NCBI GenBank assembly: GCA_002428995.1
Contig: DIYJ01000018.1
Location: forward strand, 310,001 to 374,000
Length of the DNA stretch: 64,000 nt
Direction: 5' to 3'
DNA from: Flavobacteriales bacterium UBA6057
Lineage (GTDB): Bacteria; Bacteroidota; Bacteroidia; Flavobacteriales_G; Salibacteraceae
Every line of letters starts with the position of its first letter. The stretch's first letter is position 1. Below the pieces are notes generated by a model, which ran no database searches, was not told the origin of the DNA, and saw only the letters and a list, made by a program, of their open reading frames with translations. Of the stretch, positions 26,801-34,200 are shown piece after piece. The position numbers and the translations under genes were made by a program.

Positions 26801-27646
26801 GGTGCTCACGCCTAGTGGAAATGAACTGCCGATTCCCGCTGAGACGACACCAGTGTTGGGGTCTCCATTTACCTTACCAATCGTTCCCTTGATTTTAGTC
26901 TTGGCTGAAAAGCTCAAGGCTTTCAGTCCGGAGCGTGTGTTATAGCCGGTTGAAACGGAGGCGCTGAGTCCTGAAACGGAGAACGCTTTAGAGTCTTTGT
27001 CTTCCGTTTTCTTCGAATTCGTGGCGAAGCTCAGTCTTGGGTCTACACCCAATCCACCTTGTGAATTGAAGCTGAGACGTAATCCCATGTTCACTGTTCC
27101 ACCTATGGCATTGGCTTTGGCCAGACTCAGGCTGTAGCCCAATTCATAACCCACACCGCGATAGTTGTTGGTGTAAAGGCCCATATCGAGGTTTTTCAAA
27201 ACCTTCTGCAGCAATTTGGACTTGGCGCCCAGGAATTCCGCACCTGGATTCACTTTCAGTCCCCAGGTGATGTTGTCTTGCATGTTGAATACCTTCTTCA
27301 CCTTTTCACCCCGGAAGTCATCCGGCATGCCGCGCATGGCGCGGTTCACCACTCCGGGATTCAAACTCCAGCCAAGGCCTACCCAGCTGGCCTCCTGGTC
27401 CATGCCCACACCTGCGTGATAGGCAATGTTGATGGGATAACCACCTACATCCAGAAGCGGAATATTGTAATTGAAATCTCCGGAGAAGAGATCCACCATT
27501 TGGTTCGTGCCAACAGGTTCGAAGCCGCCAACTTCAGGTTGACTGGGGCCGCCCGTGAGAGCCAGGGCCACTGTTGGAAAGAAGATCGGGTAGAGGAAGG
27601 TCAGCAGCATGAACATGCTGACCGCCTTCAAGTATTTCTTTTTCAT
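20825..27646 (-). CDS. Giant SpvB/TcB-like exported YD-repeat protein, 2273 aa (locus B)
   Basis: A signal peptide (about 1-29) precedes a segment (about 48-100) with DLFSGDFNYNIPLLDVGGYP and WVGLGWSLNPG. This recalls the start of SpvB and insecticidal-toxin TcB proteins, where a YNSG...FGxGWS pattern opens the shell. Other landmarks shared with the locus A paralog are LRSGRRNQ near residue 1600, one copy of the cysteine-containing module ending GYTDCMPIKTC, LNPYVAGIRG near 1894, a jelly-roll, carbohydrate-binding-like domain (about 2020-2225), and a C-terminal YD repeat (ATFYEYDEEGQLIRVKKET). There is no T9SS sorting domain. The start overlaps the lipoprotein gene by 4 bp (ATGA). I infer it forms the first half of a two-polypeptide YD shell with the RHS giant encoded two genes downstream. 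Confidence 0.88.
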   Translation of the reverse strand: MKKKYLKAVSMFMLLTFLYPIFFPTVALALTGGPSQPEVGGFEPVGTNQMVDLFSGDFNYNIPLLDVGGYPINIAYHAGVGMDQEASWVGLGWSLNPGVVNRAMRGMPDDFRGEKVKKVFNMQDNITWGLKVNPGAEFLGAKSKLLQKVLKNLDMGLYTNNYRGVGYELGYSLSLAKANAIGGTVNMGLRLSFNSQGGLGVDPRLSFATNSKKTEDKDSKAFSVSGLSASVSTGYNTRSGLKALSFSAKTKIKGTIGKVNGDPNTGVVSAGIGSSFPLGVSTYTPGISMSMVNNAVSFNATIGTELFGFHGNGTFTGYKSVQRLYESQKDLSAYGYMYAHKGVEDRNDALMDFNRERDQVFRDDFPHVPMANFTYDVYSASGQGTGGMYRPWRNDLGVLFDNKMTNSNNSKLNIGIEVGPGNAVKVGTDWMPAASDAVASHWPAKEGNRLEEIADFGGKKSSDPEYEAVFFKKSGEKAAIDGTHYASLGKDEVLRMGLKKDNKKKGTGQMTDNMERKYTGSLGVNSVQHGLDRVRRNQHISYLTAEEAAIYGLEKDILSYDDLLLYANSTDYRVMYDQTAIKRYKSSSQVDFEDRRNERKAHHISEVTVTNPDGMRYVYGIPAYNISQQEVTFNIAASNTADATEKQYCEDGLVPYQAGTDNSKENTRGKDHYYNKVDMPAYAHSYLLTAVLSPDYVDLTGDGVSDDDLGTAVRLNYERVTEDYGWRTPYDANKAKYNEGYRSVGHDDKASYVYGKKEVWYLHSIESKTHVAEFVTSLRDDGLGVSNENGAKDASTDNRLRKLDKIMLYSKFERIDAPFDVTPVKTIEFEYDYSLCRGVPNNVDPTASAADEGGKLTLKKIYITYGDSRKGSLSPYEFTYGSDARNPGYNLQDYDRWGGYKPNDCELPNSDAPYTDQMIAQEDANDRAAVWSLEKVKLPSGGEIDIDYEVDDYAYVQDKKAMQMKKILGVGNGPSDFKPGNGNKNLLYDGNRENLFLFFELNEPLSSDAQVRRDYTDGINHMYFKTLMYLKNDSDREYVGGYSEIEDAGLVPGKTNYGWVEISTVNMGGTIVPNQQVNPIARAGWKFLRLNLPQKIYPGSDPEGEDESALKGLISMAKEVGSLFTGTWRMMRTEGFAKKIELGKSYVRLHHPTGKKRGGGLRVKEIRMKDQWAQMGGNYDFDYGTQYNYTMQDPRGGGVISSGVASYEPMIGGEANPFRLPFYGEHKKPLSQNEKVYVEKPFGETLFPSASVGYRQVTVQSITRSNPNAQRTGYAVHEFYTAYDFPVISDRTEVDVVKRKPNFLFKLLKFRTREFMTASQGYKVELNDMHGKPKAQMTYDEAHNRISGVEYAYKTQEGNERRLSNKVDVMNPDGSIEKDVEVGIDYELYFDGRYNYNKSWSGGLNANLDGFVLPIIIPVPVAIIVPIPSYSRQELTFKSISATKVIQRYGVLEKTTAYDEESVVTTYNRLYDKETGETLLTETKNEFQDDLYNFNYPAHIAYDRMGPAYKNVGIELENVEFRDGYATISNAKDYFVKGDELAITNLQAVDNQHVSGSFSQPHERIKLAKGWVLDMEANRILVVNRFGQPIHGAARKVKILRSGRRNQQTASIGGITSMHNPMASGNGSQLELDQSILQTSATEFSDEWAIFNDQIIVEKCGLTGFMKDSMANMLNELIADTLFLFPFKDRTLIPNTDLYVNPAHMDSLDYFDGSSFQKSLNAKTYIKNCFYVEDENCKYVKIQSDTLSHFVQGPFPRTNWYWEGCDDDDTVCVWDHRNYYWLDTARTDTGYTIFLNFGALGDSSGAPNQTEVMPVCQAELSTMGFNSTLDYTEIASFHNARLDQTYAGLNTEDGHFLIDVVTLDNDTFTLRGYTDCMPIKTCWKECDQKPGDILNPYVAGIRGIWRKKRDHVYHTDRTQAPLVASNNNIRVDGQLETYTPFWTEPTGGNTEWTASSDYRWVSPSEVVHYSPPGNMLEVKDALGRSSAEIYGYDRKFVVAVGNNAKHSQIAYDGFEDYDFPFMDCRKDPHWNMLESVLEQPWKAAGDKDSLYWKLDLDFMTTAEIDESLSHSGIASIKVSDNQKHTATTRLYECDESVDYNGPMELYRLNPCDCIGRFAPEPGKYVISVWVHENHDSEVAYEYKDSYLIVDREGSTGSNNHTFTPAGPMIEGWQQIYGEFEITDSDTTVLVSLKVGNIEGGANFDDIRIHPFNSTMKSFVYHPQLLKPMAELDENNFATFYEYDEEGQLIRVKKETTRGVVTLKESRYGKRKNN

Positions 27647-28254
27647 CCTTGACTGGTTTTCAATTCAGGTATGTTTTTGATGGCACGCTGGTCGATGGCG
27701 AAGCTCACCGGGCCTGTGCCGAGCATCTGGTCTTGATAGATGAAGACAGGGTCATCTTTCAGGTCTTGAGGGTTGATGGGGAATACAGCCAACAACTTGC
27801 TGTAAGGCGCCATGCCGTAATTCCGTTCAAAGTGATGGTAGGCGCAGGTGAGCGTGTCGTCACCGATGGCTAGCTTCAAGTCTCTGGCGACATGGAACGC
27901 GTAATAATCCAATCGCTGGTTGTATTCTTCCTGCGAATTCACATCTGTGTGCAGAAAGGGTGTATGTCCGTTACCAGAAGCCAGTTTCAACTCAAAGTAG
28001 AGGTGTTCTGAGAGTTCACTCAGTCGCTGTTCACGGGCTTCTTCCGCAACGTTTTCGCGTGCCAGCATGTAGGGAGCCGGGTGCATCTGGAGCTCAAAGT
28101 GATAGGCTCCCATCGCGACCACGCTCCTGAGGCCATTTCCTGGATCTTCCACCCAGGCAGCATATTCATGAGGAGCCAGCTTGTCAGCGCTGCAAGCCTG
28201 GAGCAGGCTTCCGAGCACCAGCGCCAAGAGTATGTTTTTAATCTTAGCTTCCAT
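27643..28254 (-). CDS. Lipoprotein of giant locus B
   Basis: The protein has about 203 residues with a clear lipobox (SLLQAC) after a short hydrophobic segment. It is homologous along its length to the lipoprotein at 46854-47465: the APHEYAAWV and APREYVSLV segments, MHPAPY and MRPVDY, and the C-terminal IPELK and LPKIK correspond. The ATG at 28254 is chosen because it directly precedes the signal sequence; a start 8 codons upstream would add a non-signal extension. It overlaps the Skp-like gene by 11 bp and the SpvB-like giant by 4 bp, a sign of translational coupling. The molecular role is unknown; an envelope anchor or assembly factor for the giant is plausible. Confidence 0.82.
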   Translation of the reverse strand: MEAKIKNILLALVLGSLLQACSADKLAPHEYAAWVEDPGNGLRSVVAMGAYHFELQMHPAPYMLARENVAEEAREQRLSELSEHLYFELKLASGNGHTPFLHTDVNSQEEYNQRLDYYAFHVARDLKLAIGDDTLTCAYHHFERNYGMAPYSKLLAVFPINPQDLKDDPVFIYQDQMLGTGPVSFAIDQRAIKNIPELKTSQG

Positions 28255-28780
28255 GGTATCGTTCGTTGATGTAAACAATCACTTCATTCGTAAGGTCTTC
28301 AGATTCAGGGGCGTGCATCAGGGAGCCGTCACCCGTAAGCCCGTAGATGTAATCGTACTCTTCTGCTTCACCGAAGTCGCGGACAAACTGGTTGACCTGT
28401 GTCCAAACCTGCTCGTCAAACTCGTTTGTGATGCGTGCACGATCCTCGGCAAAGGCTCTGCTCTTTGATTCTGCTTCATTCAGCAAGGCCGTCAGCTCTG
28501 CTCGAGCCAGGTCTTTGTCCTTAGGTTGTTCGCGATCCAATTGCTGCGCCAATTGGTTGATCTGAAGATTGAGGCTGTCCAACTCACGGTCTTGGCGCGA
28601 GGTAAACTGTTGAAGCTGGCTCGCCAGTTCTTTTTTGAGCTGGAAGTTTTCGTACACCTTCACATTGTCGATGTATCCGAGTCGCTTTCCAGGTGGATCA
28701 ATGAGCTGAACGACTTGTAAGGCGAGGATGGCCAGGAGCAGGAGTCCAGCGGATAGCTTGAAGATCTTTGTCTGATTCAT
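28244..28780 (-). CDS. Skp/OmpH-like periplasmic chaperone, membrane-anchored
   Basis: The protein has 178 residues: an N-terminal hydrophobic anchor or uncleaved signal (about 7-28), then GYIDNVKVYENFQLKKEL, a long coiled coil (about 50-125), and the family's C-terminal return (YIYGLTGDGSLMHA followed by LTNEVIVYIN). This matches the OmpH/Skp family, whose trimers hold unfolded outer-membrane proteins in a tentacle cavity. A housekeeping skp is normally near bamA; here it sits inside the giant-protein operon, 5 bp after the TANFOR-like gene and overlapping the lipoprotein gene. A dedicated chaperone for the giants or the 951-aa barrel is inferred. Locus A has no counterpart. Confidence 0.85.
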   Translation of the reverse strand: MNQTKIFKLSAGLLLLAILALQVVQLIDPPGKRLGYIDNVKVYENFQLKKELASQLQQFTSRQDRELDSLNLQINQLAQQLDREQPKDKDLARAELTALLNEAESKSRAFAEDRARITNEFDEQVWTQVNQFVRDFGEAEEYDYIYGLTGDGSLMHAPESEDLTNEVIVYINERYHGS

Positions 28781-28785
28781 GTTCC

Positions 28786-29919
28786 TTAGAGTTTATGTGG
28801 ATCGATGTATTGGAAGCGCAGGATCCAGGGGCGATCGCCCTGACCGGTGAGCTTGAGTAAATAGAATTCTTCGTGCTTTAAGCGTTTGATTTCTAGGAGG
28901 TTGATTTGTAACTGGTTCACTCCGTTATGAGTGCTGAGCTTGTTTCGCTTCGGAGTCAGATCTTTTCCGTCCTCCTGGAAAATGAAGTAGTTGATCTGTC
29001 CCTTCGGTGCTTTCTCCTCATGGCGAATCCTCACCTTGCCAACGGCTCGGTAGTCCATGTTGCTGCTCTGCTTTCGGATGTCGATGTAGGATTGGGTAGT
29101 GGATTCTGCTTTCTGTGCTGATTCAGGTGGGGTAACCTCAAAAACTGCGGGAGGACTGTGACTCACTGGAGTATTTCCTGATTTAGCCGTCACTTGCCAC
29201 GCATAGGTTTTGCCCGACTTCGCCAGATTAGCTTCGATTGGAAGCATGTGAAACTCTCCATCAATGCCGCTAGTGAAGTAGAGTGGAGGGTTTTCGCTGA
29301 GCGCTTCCGCTGGTGATTGATTGGGCATCAATTCCACCAAGGCAATGTCATACGAGAGGCCTGCTCCGGTACCCGGGCCCGGTGGTAACCATGAAAAAAT
29401 AACCGGAGCTCCCGTGGGAAGTCCACCCGCTGAAGGCTGCACCGCAACCGGTGGACTTGTGACCTGGATTTGGACCTGCTCGCAATAATTACCCATCGGT
29501 TCGCCATCCATGGCGATGATGGAAACACAGAGTTGATAGGTGCCCGCAGGATATTGTCCCGTTTGCTCTACCGCTTGTTGAATGCTCTGATCAAAAAAGC
29601 GCTGCGCAGTTTGCCTTACCTGGTAGGCCGAGAATAAGTTAATACCCGGTTTGAGCTTCTGCTGTTCACTCTCCATGCTCATCACAGCTTGCATGTTTGT
29701 TCCCCTCACGGAGGCTTCGAATCGTACCGTACGCTCAGCGCTTCCTGCATAACTGATTTCAAGGTTCCAGACATCAGAGGGCGTGAGTCGATAGGGGTTC
29801 AGGCTGTGGAATCTAACGGAGCTGCCTTGAGCAAGGCTCAGTGATACTATCATCATCAGCATTCCGGAAACCAAGAGTGCTCTTCTGATCGGTTGGGGTG
29901 TATGTTTGAGGTTCATCAT
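28786..29919 (-). CDS. Secreted TANFOR-like Ig-domain protein heading locus B
   Basis: The protein has 377 residues with a signal peptide ending near SLAQ. The N-terminal domain and the following Ig/FN3-like domain follow the layout I know from TANFOR-domain proteins of Bacteroidota: GTYQLCVSI, a PPVAVQP boundary, IFSWLPPGP, NPPLYFTS, and GKTYAWQVTA. The C-terminal domain (about 270-377, ending WILRFQYIDP) resembles the C-terminal domain of the 294-aa protein of locus A (YLKFVYEQD). It is the first gene of locus B, with 5 bp to the Skp-like gene. The start is one of two adjacent ATG codons. It is likely a surface or periplasmic accessory of the giant proteins; the function is not established. 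Confidence 0.7.
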   Translation of the reverse strand: MMNLKHTPQPIRRALLVSGMLMMIVSLSLAQGSSVRFHSLNPYRLTPSDVWNLEISYAGSAERTVRFEASVRGTNMQAVMSMESEQQKLKPGINLFSAYQVRQTAQRFFDQSIQQAVEQTGQYPAGTYQLCVSIIAMDGEPMGNYCEQVQIQVTSPPVAVQPSAGGLPTGAPVIFSWLPPGPGTGAGLSYDIALVELMPNQSPAEALSENPPLYFTSGIDGEFHMLPIEANLAKSGKTYAWQVTAKSGNTPVSHSPPAVFEVTPPESAQKAESTTQSYIDIRKQSSNMDYRAVGKVRIRHEEKAPKGQINYFIFQEDGKDLTPKRNKLSTHNGVNQLQINLLEIKRLKHEEFYLLKLTGQGDRPWILRFQYIDPHKL

Positions 29920-30104
29920 GTGTCAATGAGGTTGAACTAAATCATCATTCAAATTCACTGCAAACACCTCATATTGTGTTGTTTATAAATAGCTTATGTT
30001 TCTGGTTTGGATGCTCTAACCAGCTCCTAATAGCTTTTTATCCACAATCTGTTGTTTGCTTTACAATGTTCCTCACACGTTCCTGGGACAGCAACACCGC
30101 ACTT

Positions 30105-30156
30105 GATTCTGGTACTGCATAATCTGATTCTGGTAGCAGATTTTCAGATTCTGGTA
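30105..30156. repeat. Three direct repeats of GATTCTGGTA at 21-bp spacing
   Basis: The identical decamer GATTCTGGTA begins at 30105, 30126 and 30147. The exact 21-bp period equals two helical turns, which would put the copies on one face of the DNA. It could be an iteron-like operator for locus B or the relic of a repetitive sequence. Confidence 0.85.
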
Positions 30157-30300
30157 AACGTTGGGTTCGTTTTTATGGGGAGACGTACTTGTGTTCGGTA
30201 TGTCTTGAAGGTGGTGTTTGAAAGGCGACCTTGGATGCTGGTAAGCCGTTGATGGTCTGCTGGAGTTATTGACTTGGATTTGGTCTGGCAAGCCAAAATC

Positions 30301-30332
30301 GGGTAGTGGGAATCACTTACGGGTTAGTGGGA
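30301..30332. repeat. Two direct repeats of GGnTAGTGGGA at 21-bp spacing
   Basis: GGGTAGTGGGA at 30301 and GGTTAGTGGGA at 30322 differ by one base and are 21 bp apart, the same period as the repeats about 150 bp away. No function can be assigned. Confidence 0.6.
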
Positions 30333-30796
30333 GCATAAGACCAGTCTTGAGAAAACTGACAGTAGGCTTCAGTCTTGTCGTAAATTGAGTTTACGATTCA
30401 GTGCCTCCATGTTTTTAATGTCTAGGTGAGGCAATCGATGCCGTTTATTATTGGCAGCCAATCTTGTGCAAGAGAAAGCTGAGGATACTGGATTGGCGTA
30501 GGAATGGCTGTGAGCTGCTCTAGAAAACAGCTATCTGCTAGACAATAGAGGCAAAACAATTCTCGGTCTTAGGATCATTGGGGCACCTGGAGGGAAGCAT
30601 ACGATCAAGGTGACTTTCACAAGTTTACTCCGATTTACAGCTCGTTCAAACTACCGTTTAAGAATCTAAGGAGCTTGTGCTTCTTCTATCATTCTTAGGC
30701 TGAATTGATTTTGTCAACTTCAGCCTGAGCTTGTTGATCCTCTAATACAGTGATTGTGTCGCAATAGCTCGTAACTAGTGAAGCGCCCAAGGGGCT

Positions 30797-31258
30797 TTAA
30801 TTAAGAGTACCCACCATTGAAGAGGCATCATAAAGTTCGACCAAGATGTTTCCTTGCTTTTTTCTCTTGAGACGCTTGTACTTCTTGATTACGAGGTCTA
30901 ATTGATATGGTTTTGGACTAAAAAAATCATCAGGGCAAAGAACCGTATAAGTCCAACCGAAAGAGTACATGGTGATATAGGCAGGTTTGTTATCACCTTT
31001 TTTATACCAATTGTCTAAACGCTCCTGCAAGGAATCAGAAAAACACAATGAATCCTCGCCTTTTAGGGAGAGTTTAACAGTCTGTTTACCCGTAAATGAA
31101 ACACAAATAGAGTCAATTTCATCGAAGTTTAGCGGTTCACCAAACCAAGACACTTTTATTGAGTTACAAACATTTAAATCAGCTTCTTGCGCATTAATGT
31201 TTACCGCCATGGTCAAGACAAGGGAACATAGAATGAGTTTTGCTAAGCGTCTGTTCAT
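30797..31258 (-). CDS. Small secreted protein, putative immunity protein to the JAMM-tipped RHS giant
   Basis: The protein has 153 residues with a clear signal peptide (cleavage near NINAQ). The mature part is about 130 residues, mixed charge, with a basic C-terminal stretch (KYKRLKRKKQ). No family was recognised. The gene starts 17 bp after the stop codon of the 2647-aa RHS giant and ends locus A. In polymorphic toxin systems the gene directly after the toxin tip usually encodes its immunity protein. Export of this protein fits a target in the periplasm or protection against an exported effector. The immunity role rests on position only. Confidence 0.6.
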   Translation of the reverse strand: MNRRLAKLILCSLVLTMAVNINAQEADLNVCNSIKVSWFGEPLNFDEIDSICVSFTGKQTVKLSLKGEDSLCFSDSLQERLDNWYKKGDNKPAYITMYSFGWTYTVLCPDDFFSPKPYQLDLVIKKYKRLKRKKQGNILVELYDASSMVGTLN

Positions 31259-31275
31259 ATACTATTGTTTTTTTG

Positions 31276-34200
31276 TTACTTGCCAGAGCGAGCACGGATT
31301 TTGTCCATTCTTTTCCGAATCCTGGCTTTTTTCCGATTACTTGATCGAATGGCGCTGGTCGTCTTTGGTTTTTTCATTTTCTTATCCATTTTCTGACCAA
31401 GCTTGCCGCGATTGTCATTGAGCATACCCCTGATCGTGCCGATTCCGAGTTCAGCTTTTTTACCGGCATCTGCATTCTTAGCAATCACTGCTGAACCGTA
31501 GAATCTGACTACAAGGGAGCGATACTCTTTCAGCCCTGCCTGCACATATAACTCCTTGTCAAACTCACTACCTCGGCCAATAATAATATTAGTTTCGAAG
31601 GAACGAAAGACACCTTGGTCGGCCAACGAAGGTGCGGCATATGTAGCACCATAATTGTTCTCATCTTTCACAATGTTGTATGGATGAGAGTGAATAAACA
31701 CTTTGTCTCCTTTTACATTGGTTTTGACTGTAACCCCAACGGATGCATCAGATTGACCAGGGCTTGTGTATGGAGCATTACCAATAAGTTGCTGTGTCAC
31801 TTCTCCAGCTTCGTTTAGAACTGATCCCATTTCTGTGTTACCCTCTGAATTATGGGCTATTACGCGTTCATGGACATTGATGATTTCCTGAAGTACTTTA
31901 TCACTGGGTAGATCGTATCTAATATCTGCAGGGACGGGCTCATCGAAATACATACCGCTCTTTGTGTAAAGTTTTATCATCCTGGCATAATCAGATGATT
32001 TGACAATTGTTCTCAATCCATTCTCAATTCCGTCAGTGCCAATCCATTTACCATGAACTGTATAGAAATCAGTATCACCGAGAGGGTCAATGAATATAAT
32101 TGGATTATTCGAGTTGCTCATGAATGGTGACTTACTTGGAAATGCGGCAAACTCGGGATCCATACTAAACCACCTGCCCAGTCGCGGATCATGCTGTCTG
32201 AAAAAAGTTGTGTAAGAATTCCCGTCTCCCTTGTGTTCATTGTCCATCTCACTACCTTGATACCCAAACCTGTAGTCAGATAGATTCGTATTCCGTCCCA
32301 CCATCGCCATGCCATAGGGATAGTAATCTGAATAGCTCAACACATCTGCAGCATAATAGTCCACTTCATCATTGGCGGTTTGGTCTTGTGGCAGGTGTCG
32401 ATCTGAGGTGGTCAGCAACACATTCTCTAAGTGGTTGGTGTACTCATAGGTCTTCAGTCCCATTCGCCCTTCTACCGCAAAGCCATTAATCGTATCCTGG
32501 CTAGTTGGGTTTATCAATAATTCACCGATAAACACATCTGTCGCCTGTCCATGAATCGGAGAGATGGTCAAGGCCTTGTCATTCTGGAATTCGCCCGCAA
32601 TGGCGAAATAATCTCCTGCGGTAATAAAGGTTGGGATGTCTATCCAGTCTTCATATGCCACCATGGGCTCCAGACTTGAAGTGAACTGGGCTTGTGATTC
32701 AGCACCTCCGTGTTTGCTGATGCCCAAGCGATTGTTACCATAGATATGTTGCTCGTCTTGGGTGAGTGTCATATTATAAAGACCACTGTCTGGTGCCCCT
32801 CCTGAAAAAGGTACATGTAGGACGGTGATCTTTGGACTGTGAGAAGAACCAAGGTTTAGTGTGTCGCCATTCAAAGCTCTTGAAAGCTCGGTGGAACATA
32901 TGTAAACTGTGTCGTTGCTGCATGATGCTGTATAAAGTGAGGTGTTTGCATTGATTGCAGCTGCTACATCACATGCTATCGTGGCGTCCATCCAAGGCAG
33001 TGGTCCGCCTGTTAGGGAGCTTCCATTCAGTTCAAGATCCACCGAGTCTGTCTCTCGCGTGTCCGGGAAGGCAGACAATACAGCATAGGCGCAGGATTGG
33101 CTGCCGGGATAGAAGAACACTTCCTCGTATTCGGTGCCGTAGATGGCCATAATATTGCCCCTTACATCGCGCACATACCAGCTTTCTGTCCAGTCATCCT
33201 GCCGCTGAAGTTGTCCCGTTACTCTGGGTTTAATAGCCTTTTTAATTCGATTCCCTTGTGGATTGTAGTCGAAGCTTAGCACACTTTCACTGCCTGAACC
33301 AAAGCGTCCAACACTTCTGATTTTTCCGTACAAATTCCAGAAATACAAAGCGTTTTCGCTTGTGTCGACTGCCAACTGACCAATCTCATTATACCCATAG
33401 TTATTCGGATCCTGGTCATCGATATCCACTCCATAGTTGCTGGAGAATGTTGGATCATCATCCACGCGTAGCAGCTGATTGTTGGTGGTTCCATAATGGT
33501 AGGAGAAATCATCCATATCCGTGGTTCCTCCGTGGCCATTTCGTTCGAGGAAGGTGATGTTGCCGTTCTGGTCATAGCTAATGTTGACGTTGTAGTCCGT
33601 CAATGCTCCGTTTGCAGCCCAGGCATTTGCACTCATGTTTTGGAACGCTGTTGCTTCTACCAGTCGGTTGAGCTGGTCATAGGTGTAGGCCATGGCTTGG
33701 GCGTCCATTTGACCCCAGTTGGTGATCATCTGCCCGATGTTGCCATTGTGGAGTTGGGAGCTTGCATCCAGCAAACCTGAACCCGTTTGAGCAGAAAGCC
33801 AGTTTTGACTGGAACCGTTGCCAATGCCTTTGAAGTCACCATTGAAGTATCCGAGTGTATAGCTTACTTCATCGGGAGCTGTCCAGCGATGTATTTCAGG
33901 GTTGTAGCTGAAATAGCCGGTGTCCGCATCGTTCCCTTGATCGAGATCGGTCTCAAGCATGTTGCTGTTGGTACCCTTGATCCATCCGTTGATGGTGTAG
34001 GCAATGTCCTCTGCTTGCACCTGATGCTCTCCACGTTCTACACGGGCCACTGGACCATGATCGTAATAGAAATACTTGGCGTCTGAGGCCCATACTTCTT
34101 CCTGTGGACTGGTCTCAGCTTCGGCCAGACGGTTGTCATCGTCATAGTGATAGCGATGATGAAAGCCGTCCTGCTCCTCAGGCTGGTAGTGGATTTCATT

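Larger units (their letters stand above)
29920..30796. other. 877-bp non-coding gap between giant loci A and B
   Basis: No convincing gene is present in any frame; the short frames lack signal peptides or recognisable motifs. The gap follows the locus A immunity-like gene and precedes locus B, so it should hold the end of one operon and the promoter of the next. I could not identify a standard terminator or a good Bacteroidota promoter. It contains two clusters of short direct repeats with 21-bp spacing, listed separately. Confidence 0.7.

Noticed and set aside
30073..30291. Minus-strand frame of 72 codons with YQN-type heptad repeats
   Set aside because: The repeat comes from the 21-bp DNA repeats; the frame has no signal peptide, no gene-like context and no recognisable domain. 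Kept as a repeat observation only.
30779..30796. GC-rich hairpin after the putative immunity gene as operon terminator
   Set aside because: The stem is interrupted and no T-run follows on the minus strand.
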